DNA of 40,867 nucleotides from Rhodospirillales bacterium (GTDB lineage Bacteria; Pseudomonadota; Alphaproteobacteria; Rhodospirillales; UBA2165). The position numbers and the translations under genes are program-made. The DNA is taken from positions 1-40,867 of the forward strand of contig JAPPFK010000167.1 of the NCBI GenBank assembly GCA_028823885.1, written 5' to 3'. A model generated the notes under the pieces. It was given only the letters and a program-made list of their open reading frames with translations. It was not told where the DNA came from and searched no databases. Below are positions 17,704-26,679 of this stretch, one piece after another (within the stretch, counting starts at the first letter, position 1; each line of letters starts with the position of its first letter).

Positions 17704-18201
17704 ATGTCAATTGACCGGTTTCGGTCCCGACTCAGGCCGCCAGGTCTGCTTTACGTGGATGTGTACCCGTACCATCTCTCGCCGTCCGGAGAACTTGAGT
17801 TTCTGCTCCTAAAGCGGCGCGGCGATATCGTCCTGCCGAATGTTTGGCAGCCGGTGTCGGGAAAAATCAAGGAAGGTGAAAAGTTCGGTGAAGCGTTCAT
17901 CCGGCAGGCCGCACAAAAGACGGGTCGGCGCCCTCTCCGCGTGTTTGCGCTCGACACCGTGAACACTTACTTCGATGCCTACTATGACACCGTGATGCTT
18001 GTTCCCAGTGCCGCCTGCCGGCTTTTCGACAAGACCGTCGCGTTGGACGCGGATTTGCATGTCGAATTCAGATGGGTGGATCTGGCGCGGTTCGAGGCAA
18101 TCGTGAAATTCGACCATCAGAGAGAAACGGCGCGCAAGATCAGCGCAATCGTCCTCGAACAGCCTGGGCGGGGCCACTACAGCGAAATTCCGGTGAGTTG
18201 A
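17704..18201 (+). CDS. Nudix-fold protein with degenerate Nudix box
   Basis: GGAGGT upstream of ATG; WQPVSGKIKEGEKFGEAFIRQAAQKTGRRPLRVFALDTVNTYFDAYYDTVMLVPSAACRL. Frame of GX5EX7REUXEEXGU kept, but REUXEE reads RQAAQK. Confidence 0.8.
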   Translation: MSIDRFRSRLRPPGLLYVDVYPYHLSPSGELEFLLLKRRGDIVLPNVWQPVSGKIKEGEKFGEAFIRQAAQKTGRRPLRVFALDTVNTYFDAYYDTVMLVPSAACRLFDKTVALDADLHVEFRWVDLARFEAIVKFDHQRETARKISAIVLEQPGRGHYSEIPVS

Positions 18202-18264
18202 GACGGCAGATCTCGTTCGGCAATCGGCCTTCAAGCGGCACCGGTCTCCCCGTTCTCCCCAGTG

Positions 18265-18303
18265 CCAAAAAAAGAACCGGAATTTCGGTATCCGAAACTC
18301 CGG
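18265..18303 (-). terminator. Candidate Rho-independent terminator (minus-strand reading), between the nudix gene and the pha operon
   Basis: CCGGAATTTCGG (18277-18288) TAT CCGAAACTCCGG (18292-18303), 11/12 paired; on the minus strand followed by TTCTTTTTTTGG. Confidence 0.6.
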
Positions 18304-18482
18304 TGGAAAGTTCATTGGGGGGGAATTCGTGTTAGCAAAAATGCATCAAATGAATTCGTTTCGCTGGTCGGGCCGGGAAATTCAGCCTCCTGTGCCGCGC
18401 ACTATAGCAGGCCGCTATCGGGAGCGGGTGAATGCGGTATTGACGGCGTATGAACGGATGTTAAAGGGAATGTCAACGTGGA

Positions 18483-18734
18483 TCAGTCGTTCTTCTTGTC
18501 CGCGCCGGCGGCGGTGAATTGCGCCAGAAAGGCTTTCTGCATCTGCTCGAAAGCATCCAGTCCGCTCGGCAGCCAATTTTTGGCGATGGCTTCGGGGTCC
18601 GCGGAGCCCAGATAATCCATCATCCGCTCCTCGATCTGCTTCATGATCGCCGCGTTCATCTGTTCGACCGGCGGAAGCCCAAAAAAAGCGCGTGCTTCCT
18701 CGGGCGTGCAATCGATATCGATAGAGAATTTCAT
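18483..18734 (-). CDS. Small PHA-locus protein, DUF6489-like
   Basis: MKFSIDIDCTPEEARAFFGLPPVEQMNAAIMKQIEERMMDYLGSADPEAIAKNWLPSGLDAFEQMQKAFLAQFT; 22 nt downstream of phaC, same strand. Confidence 0.7.
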   Translation of the reverse strand: MKFSIDIDCTPEEARAFFGLPPVEQMNAAIMKQIEERMMDYLGSADPEAIAKNWLPSGLDAFEQMQKAFLAQFTAAGADKKND

Positions 18735-18756
18735 CTTGGATGGCCCCCCATGCCCT

Positions 18757-20607
18757 CTAGGACTTGACCTTGACGTAGCTGCCGGGCGCAGGCTCGATGA
18801 CCTTCAGTTTGCCCGCACCGGGCTTGCGGGCGGCAACCTTGTTGCCGGATTTCCGGGAAAGCCACTTGTCCCAGTCGGGCCACCAGGAGCCCGGCGTTTC
18901 GGCCGCCTCGCCGTACCATTCGTCGAACGTGCCGTACGATTTGCGTTTGGTATTGGTCCAGTGCTGATACTTCTGCTTCTCCGGCGAATTGATGACGCCG
19001 GCAATGTGCCCGGAGCCGGCCAGCACGAAACGAACGGGCCCGCCGTAGATGCCGGTTGCCTTGAAGACCGACGCCGCCGGGGCGATATGGTCTTCCTTGG
19101 ACGCCTGCAGGTAGATCGGGATCTTGATGGCGGAGAGGTCGACGGGTTCTCCCAGAACCTCGAACCGGTTTTTCGCCGACAGCTTGTTGTCCTGATACAT
19201 GTCGCGCAGGTAGTCCATCAGCAAGGCCGCCGGAAAGCGGGTCGAATCGGCGTTCCAGAACAACAGGTCGAATGCCGGCGGCGCCTTGCCCAGCAGGTAA
19301 TTGTTGACCACGAAGTACCAGATGAGGTCGTTGGCGCGCAGCATGTTGAAGGTCGACGCCATGGACGCGCCGTCCAGGTAACCCTTTTCGGCCACCTGCT
19401 TCTCCAAGGCATCCACCTGCGTCTTGTCGGTGAACAGCTTGAGTTCACCCGCCTCTTCGAAATCGACCTGGGCGGCGAAAAACGTGGCGGCGGTGATGCG
19501 GTCGTCCCCATGGGCCGCCATGTAGGCCAGCGTGGCGGCGAGCAGGGTCCCGCCGATGCAGTAGCCTATGGCGGTCACCCGGCGTTCGCCGGTGGCCTGT
19601 TCAACCGCGTCCAGGGCGGAAAAAATCCCGTCCCGGATATAATCGTCGAAGCTCTTGCCGGCCATGGTCTCGTCGGGATTGACCCATGACATGACGAAGA
19701 CCGAATACCCTCGGTCCGTTGCCCAGCGAATGAAGGAATTATCGGGCCGGAGGTCGAGGATGTAGAACTTGTTGATCCACGGCGGCACGATGAGGAGCGG
19801 CTTGGCGTAGACCTTTTCGGTGGTCGGGTTGTACTGAACCAGTTGGAAGAACTCGTTCTGGAAGACCACGCCGCCTTCCGAGACCGCGACGTTCTTGCCG
19901 ACTTCGAATGCATCCATGTCGGCCTGCTTGATGCTCAGCGTGCCGTCGCTGTTGCTGAAGTCCTCCATCAGATTCTTGAAGCCGTTGACGAGGTTCTCGC
20001 CGTTGCTCTCGGCGGTCTCCCTGACGACGACCGGGTTGGTGAGGGCAAAGTTGCTGGGGCTCAGCGCATCGACGATCTGACGGCTGTAGAACTCCATCTT
20101 CGCCATGTCTTCCGGTTCCAGGCCGTCCACTTCGCCCACCAGCCGCTTGAGCCAATTGGCGTTCAAGAGGTAGGACTGCTTGAAATAGTCGAAGATGGGA
20201 TGCTCCTCCCAGGCCGGGTCCTTGAACCGGTTGTCGCCGGGTTCCGGGCCGACGACGGGCTGGGCGTCCGCCTCTTGGTTGAACAGGCGCTGGGTCGTGT
20301 TGAGCCACAGGGACTGATAGCCGCGCCAAAGCTCCATCTGCGCATCCATGACCTTGGCCGGGTCCAGCTTGGCGTTGGCCAGCGGACTTGCCGCGGGCAC
20401 CGTGTCCCGATCGGTCTTGCCGCTGCCGGCCTCGCCGCTCTTTTCCGATTTTGCGCCGCCGCTGGCCGAATCCGGAGACCACGCCTCCATCCAGGCGTTC
20501 ATCGCCCGGCCGTATCCCGCCGCCAGCTGCGTCATGCTTTCGGTCAGGTCGGGCAGGCCGGGCTGGTCTGTCTCGCCCTTCTTGTTCTTGTTGTTTGTGG
20601 TGCTCAT
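18757..20607 (-). CDS. phaC: Class I poly(3-hydroxyalkanoate) synthase
   Basis: Lipase-like box AIGYCIGGTLLAATLAYMAA; LLIVPPWINKFYILDLRPDNSFIRWATDRGYSVFVMSWVNPDE; LAGSGHIAGVINSPEKQKYQHW. Confidence 0.97.
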   Translation of the reverse strand: MSTTNNKNKKGETDQPGLPDLTESMTQLAAGYGRAMNAWMEAWSPDSASGGAKSEKSGEAGSGKTDRDTVPAASPLANAKLDPAKVMDAQMELWRGYQSLWLNTTQRLFNQEADAQPVVGPEPGDNRFKDPAWEEHPIFDYFKQSYLLNANWLKRLVGEVDGLEPEDMAKMEFYSRQIVDALSPSNFALTNPVVVRETAESNGENLVNGFKNLMEDFSNSDGTLSIKQADMDAFEVGKNVAVSEGGVVFQNEFFQLVQYNPTTEKVYAKPLLIVPPWINKFYILDLRPDNSFIRWATDRGYSVFVMSWVNPDETMAGKSFDDYIRDGIFSALDAVEQATGERRVTAIGYCIGGTLLAATLAYMAAHGDDRITAATFFAAQVDFEEAGELKLFTDKTQVDALEKQVAEKGYLDGASMASTFNMLRANDLIWYFVVNNYLLGKAPPAFDLLFWNADSTRFPAALLMDYLRDMYQDNKLSAKNRFEVLGEPVDLSAIKIPIYLQASKEDHIAPAASVFKATGIYGGPVRFVLAGSGHIAGVINSPEKQKYQHWTNTKRKSYGTFDEWYGEAAETPGSWWPDWDKWLSRKSGNKVAARKPGAGKLKVIEPAPGSYVKVKS

Positions 20608-20640
20608 CGGGAGCCGTTCTCCGGGTCCAGCGTGTCGGGA

Positions 20641-21363
20641 TCAGTACATATGCTGTCCGCCGTTGACCGACAAGGTCGAACCGGTAATGAAACCGGCCTC
20701 GTCGGCAACGAGGAAAAGGACGGTGCGGGCGATTTCCTCCGCCTTGCCCAGGCGGCCGACCGGGATTCTGGCAATGATCTTCTCGAGAACCTGCTCCGGC
20801 ACGGCGGCGACCATGTCCGTATCGATATAGCCGGGGGCGACGGCGTTGACGGTGATGCCTTGGGCTGCGCCCTCCTGCGCCAGCGCCTTGGTGAAACCGT
20901 GAATGCCGGACTTGGCCGCGGCATAGTTCACCTGGCCGTATTGTCCGGCCTGACCGTTGATCGAGCCGATATTGACGATGCGGCCGAACTTGCGCTCGCG
21001 CATTCCTTCGATGACCGTGCGGCTCATGTTGAAGCAGGAGCCCAGGTTGGTATCGATAACCGCCTGCCAGTTCCCGGCATCCATCTTGTGCATGGTGCCG
21101 TCCCGGGTAATGCCGGCGTTGTTCACCAGGACCTCCACCGGTCCCAATTCTTCGGTAATCTTCGCAACGCCCGCGACGCACTCATCGTAATTCGAGACAT
21201 CGAACCTGTACGCCGGAATGCCGGTCTCGCCGGCAAATTTCTTGGCGCGTTCGTCGTTGCCGCCATAATTGGCCGCCACGGTGTATCCGGCGTCCTTGAG
21301 GGCAACGCTGATGGCGGCCCCGATGCCGCGGGTGCCGCCCGTTACGATCGCTATTCGGCTCAT
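20641..21363 (-). CDS. phaB: Acetoacetyl-CoA reductase
   Basis: MSRIAIVTGGTRGIGAAISVALKDAGYTVAANYGGND...VLVNNAGITRDGTMHKMDAGNWQAVIDTNLGSCFNMSRTVIEGMRERKFGRIVNIGSINGQAGQYGQVNYAAAKSGIHGFTKALAQE. Confidence 0.96.
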   Translation of the reverse strand: MSRIAIVTGGTRGIGAAISVALKDAGYTVAANYGGNDERAKKFAGETGIPAYRFDVSNYDECVAGVAKITEELGPVEVLVNNAGITRDGTMHKMDAGNWQAVIDTNLGSCFNMSRTVIEGMRERKFGRIVNIGSINGQAGQYGQVNYAAAKSGIHGFTKALAQEGAAQGITVNAVAPGYIDTDMVAAVPEQVLEKIIARIPVGRLGKAEEIARTVLFLVADEAGFITGSTLSVNGGQHMY

Positions 21364-21513
21364 ATCCTCTCTCCCCTGCTGAACGCCCACGGAGTGCCGC
21401 CGGTTTTTCGCCGGACGCAGGGTCTCCGAGGCGGTGGGTTTACTTTAACATTCCAAAATACAATCGAAAAATCCGTGCCGTACGGTCCGCGCTCGGGCAC
21501 CGAGCGCATAAAA

Positions 21514-21548
21514 GAAGAGCGTGATACCGGGCGGGAATCACGCTCTTC
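21514..21548 (-). terminator. Candidate terminator downstream of phaP
   Basis: GAAGAGCGTGAT (21514-21525) / ATCACGCTCTTC (21537-21548), perfect 12-bp stem, short T run on the minus strand (TTTAT). Confidence 0.65.
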
Positions 21549-21570
21549 TCGGGAAGCGTACTCGGGTTGC

Positions 21571-22110
21571 CTAGGCGGAGACGAAGGGCTTTACGAAGCT
21601 CTCGACGGCCCCGTCGAAACGGCCCTTGATCGGCTCGAAGCTCTTGACCGCGGTGTCGGCGGCGATCTTGTTGAGCTTGGTGGTCTGGGCAATCACGCGG
21701 TTGACCGAGGTGTTGACGGCCTCGACCTGCAGATCCATCAGCTCCTGCGGATTTTTGACCGCGAAGCTCTTCTGCAGCAGGTCCATGTTCTCGGCGGCCG
21801 CCTTCTTGGTGTAGTCGACCATGGAGGCGTAGTAGGCCTCGGCGCCGGCAACGGCAACGGAGGAAGCCGCTTCGACGGCCTCGATGTTGTCCTTGCCGTA
21901 GGACATCAGCTTGTCATAGGAGATCTTGGCGACGTCCATTTGCTCCTTGCCGTAGGCGCTGGCGTTCCTGTAGCCCTCGGCGGCGGCATCGGCGCCGATG
22001 TTCATCACGTTCTTCAGGGTCTCCTGGCCGACCGAGCTAATGGTCTCGATGGTCTCGGCGGCGGCCTCGGCGGCGGGTTTCGCGGTGCTTGCTTTCGCTT
22101 TGGTGGTCAT
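21571..22110 (-). CDS. phaP: Phasin family protein
   Basis: YRNASAYGKEQMDVAKISYDKLMSYGKDNIEAVEAASSVAVAGAEAYYASMVDYTKKAAAENMDLLQKSFAVKNPQELMDLQVEAV is a typical phasin_2 helical protein. Confidence 0.93.
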   Translation of the reverse strand: MTTKAKASTAKPAAEAAAETIETISSVGQETLKNVMNIGADAAAEGYRNASAYGKEQMDVAKISYDKLMSYGKDNIEAVEAASSVAVAGAEAYYASMVDYTKKAAAENMDLLQKSFAVKNPQELMDLQVEAVNTSVNRVIAQTTKLNKIAADTAVKSFEPIKGRFDGAVESFVKPFVSA

Positions 22111-22148
22111 AACTGGCTCCTTACATCCAAAAGTCAGGCAAATTCATG

Positions 22149-22249
22149 TTTTGCGTGACGAAATTTTGCATTGCAAAAAGATATATAATCCCCATGAATC
22201 CTCGTGTCAACGAGTTTTTTTGCATTGCAAAATATTTTGCACTACAAAA
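22149..22249. promoter_or_regulatory. Cluster of TTTTGCA-N-TGCAAAA palindromes in the phaP-phaR intergenic region; probable PhaR operators
   Basis: Perfect copies at 22164-22178 and 22218-22232 (TTTTGCATTGCAAAA); degenerate copies at 22149-22163 (TTTTGCGTGACGAAA) and 22235-22249 (TTTTGCACTACAAAA). Confidence 0.8.
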
Positions 22250-22327
22250 TACCGGTCCAATATGTCAGACTGAAGCAAGATGCCGGCTCAAGGGGTTTGC
22301 CGGTGGTCCATTTACGAGGACGGATGC

Positions 22328-22948
22328 ATGGCCAAACGGCAGAAGAATCCGGACGACGTCGTCATTATCAAGAAATACGCCAATCGGCGCCTCTACAATA
22401 CGGCCGTCGCGGAGTTCGTCACCCTGGACGATCTCCATAGGATGGTTAATGACGGCACCGACTTCGCGGTGAAAGACGCCAAGTCGGGCACCGACATAAC
22501 CACCTCCATATTGGCTCAGATCATCGCCGAAGAAGAGAGCAAGGGGCACAACCTTCTGCCGCTCAATTACCTCCGGCAGCTCCTGAGCTTCTACAATGAT
22601 GGTGTCGGTCAATACCTGTCCACTTATCTCGAACAGAGCATGGATAACTTCTCCAACAATCAGCAGCATATCATGCAGCAGATGCAGGAGATGTTCGGCG
22701 GCGCCGGCGCGATGCAGCAGTTCAATGAAATCGGCCGCCGGAACCTGGAAATTCTCCAGCAATCCATGGCCATGTTCTCGAATCCCAGTAGCGGGTCCGC
22801 CGCGAACGGCAACGGCCAGCATGCTCCAAGCAATGGAAAAGAGCCGTCCACCACGGAGGATGAGGACCGGCAGTCGGAGATCGACCGTCTCCAATCACAA
22901 TTGGCCGAGATCCAACAACGGCTGGATGACCTCTCCAGTGGAGGCTGA
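22328..22948 (+). CDS. phaR: Polyhydroxyalkanoate synthesis repressor PhaR
   Basis: VVIIKKYANRRLYNTAVAEFVTLDDLHRMVNDGTDFAVKDAKSGTDITTSILAQIIAEEESKGHNLLPLNYLRQLLSFY is diagnostic. Confidence 0.96.
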   Translation: MAKRQKNPDDVVIIKKYANRRLYNTAVAEFVTLDDLHRMVNDGTDFAVKDAKSGTDITTSILAQIIAEEESKGHNLLPLNYLRQLLSFYNDGVGQYLSTYLEQSMDNFSNNQQHIMQQMQEMFGGAGAMQQFNEIGRRNLEILQQSMAMFSNPSSGSAANGNGQHAPSNGKEPSTTEDEDRQSEIDRLQSQLAEIQQRLDDLSSGG

Positions 22949-22986
22949 ACGCCCATCCCCGTGAATTTTAGGAGCTAGCCCCCCAA

Positions 22987-23427
22987 GTGGACGAAATCGT
23001 ATCCAAGAAAAGCTTTGGGTTTGACGATCTTGCGGTCGGCATGACCGGCGAATACTGCCGGATATTGACCGAGCAGGATATCGAGGGATTTGCCGAAGTC
23101 TCGGGCGACGTCAATCCGATCCATCTCGACGAGGAATATGCCAAGGCATCGATTTTCGGCGACCGGATCAGCCATGGCATCCTCACCGCAGGTTATATCT
23201 CGGCGACATTCGGGGCCGAATTTCCGGGCCCCGGCTGGATCTATGTGAACCAGTCGCTGCGCTTCAAGGCCCCGGTCAGGATCGGTGACCAGGTCGACAC
23301 CCGGGTTACGGTGTCGAAGCTGGTGCCGGAGAAGAAATTCGTCGAATTCAAGACCGTCTGCAAAGTCGGGGAGTCGGTGGTTCTCGACGGCGAGGCGACA
23401 TTGATGGCGCCGAAGTTGGCCGGCTAG
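22987..23427 (+). CDS. phaJ: MaoC-family (R)-specific enoyl-CoA hydratase
   Basis: GTG start; [77 protein letters not shown]. Confidence 0.88.
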   Translation: MDEIVSKKSFGFDDLAVGMTGEYCRILTEQDIEGFAEVSGDVNPIHLDEEYAKASIFGDRISHGILTAGYISATFGAEFPGPGWIYVNQSLRFKAPVRIGDQVDTRVTVSKLVPEKKFVEFKTVCKVGESVVLDGEATLMAPKLAG

Positions 23428-23504
23428 GCCGCACCGGCCGGCCTCGGCAAGATCCAGGCGACACCATGCCGGGCCCGCGGCGCCCGGCTGATGAGGAGGA
23501 AGAA

Positions 23505-24689
23505 GTGGCACAAGTTTCAGATATCGTAATCGCGAGCGGCGCCCGCACGCCTATCGGGTCGTTCAACGGCGCCTTGGCGTCCATGGCCAGTCACGAGTTG
23601 GGCGCGCTGGCGATCGGCGCGGCTCTCGACAAGGCGGGTGTTTCGCCGGACGACGTCTCCGAGGTTGTCATGGGCCAGGTGCTCGCGGCGGGCGCCGGCA
23701 TGAATGCGGCCCGCCAGGCCTCGATGGCGGCAGGCGTGCCGCAGGAAAGGACGGCTTACGGCGTCAATCAGGTTTGCGGTTCCGGTCTTCGGACCATTGC
23801 GCTCGGCGCACAGGCGATCGCCGTCGGCGATGCCTCGGTCGTCGTGGCGGGCGGTCACGAGAGCATGAGCCAGGCACCCCACGCCGCCCACCTCCGGGAC
23901 GGCCAGAAGATGGGTAATCTCGAGTTCGTCGACACCATGATCAAGGACGGGCTGTGGGATGCCTTCAACGGCTACCACATGGGTGTGACCGCGGAGAACG
24001 TCGCCGAACAATGGCAGATTACCCGCGATCAGCAGGACGAATTCGCGGCCACCTCGCAGCAGCGCGCCGAGGCGGCGATCGAAGCCGGCAGGTTCGCCGA
24101 CGAGATCGTTCCGGTGACCATCAAGACCCGCAAAGGGGAAACCGTGGTCGACACCGACGAATACCCTCGCGCGGGAACCACCACCGAGACACTCGGCAAG
24201 CTGCGGCCCGCGTTCGACAAGGAAGGCACGGTGACCGCGGGCAACGCATCCGGCATCAATGACGGCGCCGCGGCGACGGTGCTGATGACCGCCGGGGAAG
24301 CGGAGAAGCGGGGGATCACGCCGATGGCCCGGATCGCATCCTGGGCGACGGTCGGACTTGATCCGGCGGTTATGGGGGCGGGGCCGATCCCCGCCAGCCA
24401 GGCCGCTCTCGAGAAAGCCGGCTGGAGCGCCGACGACGTCGACCTCATCGAAGCAAACGAGGCGTTCGCGGCGCAAGCGTGCGCGGTTGCCAAGGAACTC
24501 GGACTCGATGCCGGGAAGGTGAACGTCAACGGCGGCGCCATCGCGCTTGGGCACCCCATCGGCGCCTCCGGTACCCGGATCATGGTGACGCTGCTCCATG
24601 AAATGGCCCGGCGGGACGCCAAGAAGGGCCTCGCGACGCTGTGCATCGGCGGGGGTATGGGCATCGCCATGTGCGTCGAGCGCGGCTAG
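23505..24689 (+). CDS. phaA: Acetyl-CoA acetyltransferase (beta-ketothiolase)
   Basis: [34 protein letters not shown]...[21 protein letters not shown]...[12 protein letters not shown]...[20 protein letters not shown]...[16 protein letters not shown] start. Confidence 0.96.
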   Translation: MAQVSDIVIASGARTPIGSFNGALASMASHELGALAIGAALDKAGVSPDDVSEVVMGQVLAAGAGMNAARQASMAAGVPQERTAYGVNQVCGSGLRTIALGAQAIAVGDASVVVAGGHESMSQAPHAAHLRDGQKMGNLEFVDTMIKDGLWDAFNGYHMGVTAENVAEQWQITRDQQDEFAATSQQRAEAAIEAGRFADEIVPVTIKTRKGETVVDTDEYPRAGTTTETLGKLRPAFDKEGTVTAGNASGINDGAAATVLMTAGEAEKRGITPMARIASWATVGLDPAVMGAGPIPASQAALEKAGWSADDVDLIEANEAFAAQACAVAKELGLDAGKVNVNGGAIALGHPIGASGTRIMVTLLHEMARRDAKKGLATLCIGGGMGIAMCVERG

Positions 24690-24728
24690 GACCGCATCGG
24701 CTTCCGCTCCAGGCGGTAACGGATGGAG

Positions 24729-24758
24729 ACGGCGCTGCCCGAAGGCGGTGCCGTTTTT
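24729..24758 (+). terminator. Rho-independent terminator downstream of phaA
   Basis: ACGGCGCTGCC-CGAA-GGCGGTGCCGT, 11-bp stem with two G-T pairs, followed by TTTT. Confidence 0.85.
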
Positions 24759-24800
24759 ATTTGTGCCGCGCCCGCTAACTGTATAATATATAAATATGCC

Positions 24801-24814
24801 GGTATGATAATACC
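24801..24814. promoter_or_regulatory. Candidate operator palindrome upstream of the iclR-type gene
   Basis: GGTAT-GATA-ATACC in an AT-rich promoter-like region (TATAATATATAAATAT just upstream). Confidence 0.35.
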
Positions 24815-24857
24815 ATACGAATAAGGTCACCGGCGAAAGGCGAGACGGGAGGCGTTC

Positions 24858-25655
24858 ATGGCGGGCGGAACCGCTGCCGGCGCCAGGTCGACGACGACCG
24901 AAGGCTCCTCCAAACCGGCCCGGCGGGGGATACAGGTGATCGCGCGCGCGGCCAATATCCTGCGGACGCTGGAAGCCGAAAACCATGGCCTGTCGCTGAG
25001 CCAAATTGCCGAGCGGGTGGGCCTCGCCCGGCCCACGGTGCAGCACATCGTCGCCGAGCTGCAGCAACAGGACCTGGTCATGCCGGCGGGACCGCACTCG
25101 GGATTTCAGTTGGGACCGGGGCTGGTGAGGCTGGGGGCCGCGGCGCAGCCCGGCTTTGTCGAAATCGTGCGGCCGCTCCTGGAGACCCTGTTCCTGCGGA
25201 TCGACGAGACCATCGACCTGTCCATCCTGAGGGGGACCCGGGTGTATTTTATCGATCAGATCATCGCCCAGCACCGTCTGCGCGCGGTGTCGGCCATCGG
25301 GGCGGCGTTTCCGTTGATTTCGACGGCGAACGGCAAGGCGATGCTGGCGGCGATGGAGAACGAGACGGCCGAGAAAATTTTCCACGATACGGATCCCGCG
25401 GAGATCGGCCCTGGAAAGACCTGGGACGATCTGTTGCGCGAAATGACCGAAATTCGGCGGGTCGGGGTGGCCTATGACCGGGAAGAGCACTCGGAAGGCA
25501 TTTGCGCCCTGGGCGTGGATATCGGCAGGCCGAACGGCATTCCCGCGGCGATTTCGATCCCCGTCCCGGCGCACAGGTTCCGACGCCGCGCCGACGAACT
25601 CACCCGGGAAATTCTCAGCGCCCGGGAAAGGATCCTGGAAGCGCTGGGAAGCTAA
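24858..25655 (+). CDS. IclR-family transcriptional regulator
   Basis: [48 protein letters not shown] (wHTH) plus the IclR effector domain [22 protein letters not shown]. Confidence 0.95.
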   Translation: MAGGTAAGARSTTTEGSSKPARRGIQVIARAANILRTLEAENHGLSLSQIAERVGLARPTVQHIVAELQQQDLVMPAGPHSGFQLGPGLVRLGAAAQPGFVEIVRPLLETLFLRIDETIDLSILRGTRVYFIDQIIAQHRLRAVSAIGAAFPLISTANGKAMLAAMENETAEKIFHDTDPAEIGPGKTWDDLLREMTEIRRVGVAYDREEHSEGICALGVDIGRPNGIPAAISIPVPAHRFRRRADELTREILSARERILEALGS

Positions 25656-26329
25656 TCGCGGCCGTAGAACTGCTCGCCGATTCTGATACGCGGCCGGCCC
25701 TGCGAGACGCGGTGCGCATTGGTGTCCCGCAGGCTATAGACGCAGCCGCAATATTCCTGCTGGTAAAATTCCTCGTCCTTGGAGATTTCGACCATCCGCT
25801 GGGCGCCGCCCTTCTTGCGCCAGTTGTGGGTCCAATAGCTCAGCCCGTCATGCCGGGCGGCCGCGCGCATGCCGCACTCGTTGATCTGGTCGAGGTCTTT
25901 CCAGCGCGACGTGCCGAGTGTGCTGGTGAAAGCCGGGTAGCCGTGCTCGACGGCATAAAGGGCGGACCGTTCGAACCGCATATCGAAACAGACCGTGCAG
26001 CGCGCGCCTCGTTCCGGCTCCCATTCCAGGCCTTCGACCCGGGCATGCCAATCGTCCGTGTCATAGTCGAGATCGGTGAACGGGACGCCGAGCTTTTCCG
26101 CATAGCGCTTGTTCTCGTCCTTGCGAAGCTCGTACTCCCGTTGGGGATGAATGTTCGGGTTATAGAACAGGATCTCGTAGCCGATGCCCGAGCGGGCGAT
26201 CTCGTTCATCACATCGCCGGCACAAGGCGCACAGCACGAATGCAGCAGCAGCCTGTCCGCGCCGCTCGGCGCGGTCAGGGCCGGCCGCTCATCGGCGGCA
26301 CGATCCGGAGAATCCTTTGAACTCGCCAT
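25652..26329 (-). CDS. queH: Epoxyqueuosine reductase QueH (ORF open to 26419)
   Basis: [47 protein letters not shown]...[43 protein letters not shown]...[12 protein letters not shown]. Confidence 0.94.
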   Translation of the reverse strand: MASSKDSPDRAADERPALTAPSGADRLLLHSCCAPCAGDVMNEIARSGIGYEILFYNPNIHPQREYELRKDENKRYAEKLGVPFTDLDYDTDDWHARVEGLEWEPERGARCTVCFDMRFERSALYAVEHGYPAFTSTLGTSRWKDLDQINECGMRAAARHDGLSYWTHNWRKKGGAQRMVEISKDEEFYQQEYCGCVYSLRDTNAHRVSQGRPRIRIGEQFYGRD

Positions 26330-26679
26330 CGGAGCTATATAAGCCCTGTCGCGCCGTGAGGCAATCACCGCCGGGCCGCCAATTCGGTGACGCCATGCCT
26401 CCAGCCAGGTACAGTTCATTCAATTCGATAATCAGATAACTGTCTGTAATTAAATGATTAAACTATAATTATACGATTATCAGTTAATTAGAGTGTTTTC
26501 CCCCATTGTGAACCCGGCCGGACGGCGTGGCGCGCCTGATGGCCGCCGGTGACGAATGGTTCAATTGACCAATCGGTCGCCATCCATCTTGACAGGATAA
26601 ACGTGCCGGTCCAATTTTCGCCTGATTTCGGGGACAAGCCGGACCAAGGTCGGCAGCTCGATTGGGATCAAAAAAATCC

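Noticed and set aside
18329-18517. Small ORFs between the nudix gene and the DUF6489-like gene
   Set aside because: No recognisable motifs, no clear ribosome binding site, overlap with each other and with the candidate terminator region.
19843-22158. 771-aa plus-strand ORF antisense to phaC/phaB/phaP
   Set aside because: Low-complexity G/V/D/H composition typical of antisense frames in GC-rich DNA; strong family matches lie on the opposite strand.
23517-25574. 685-aa minus-strand ORF antisense to phaA and iclR
   Set aside because: Antisense shadow ORF; it crosses a terminator and promoter region and has no recognisable domain.
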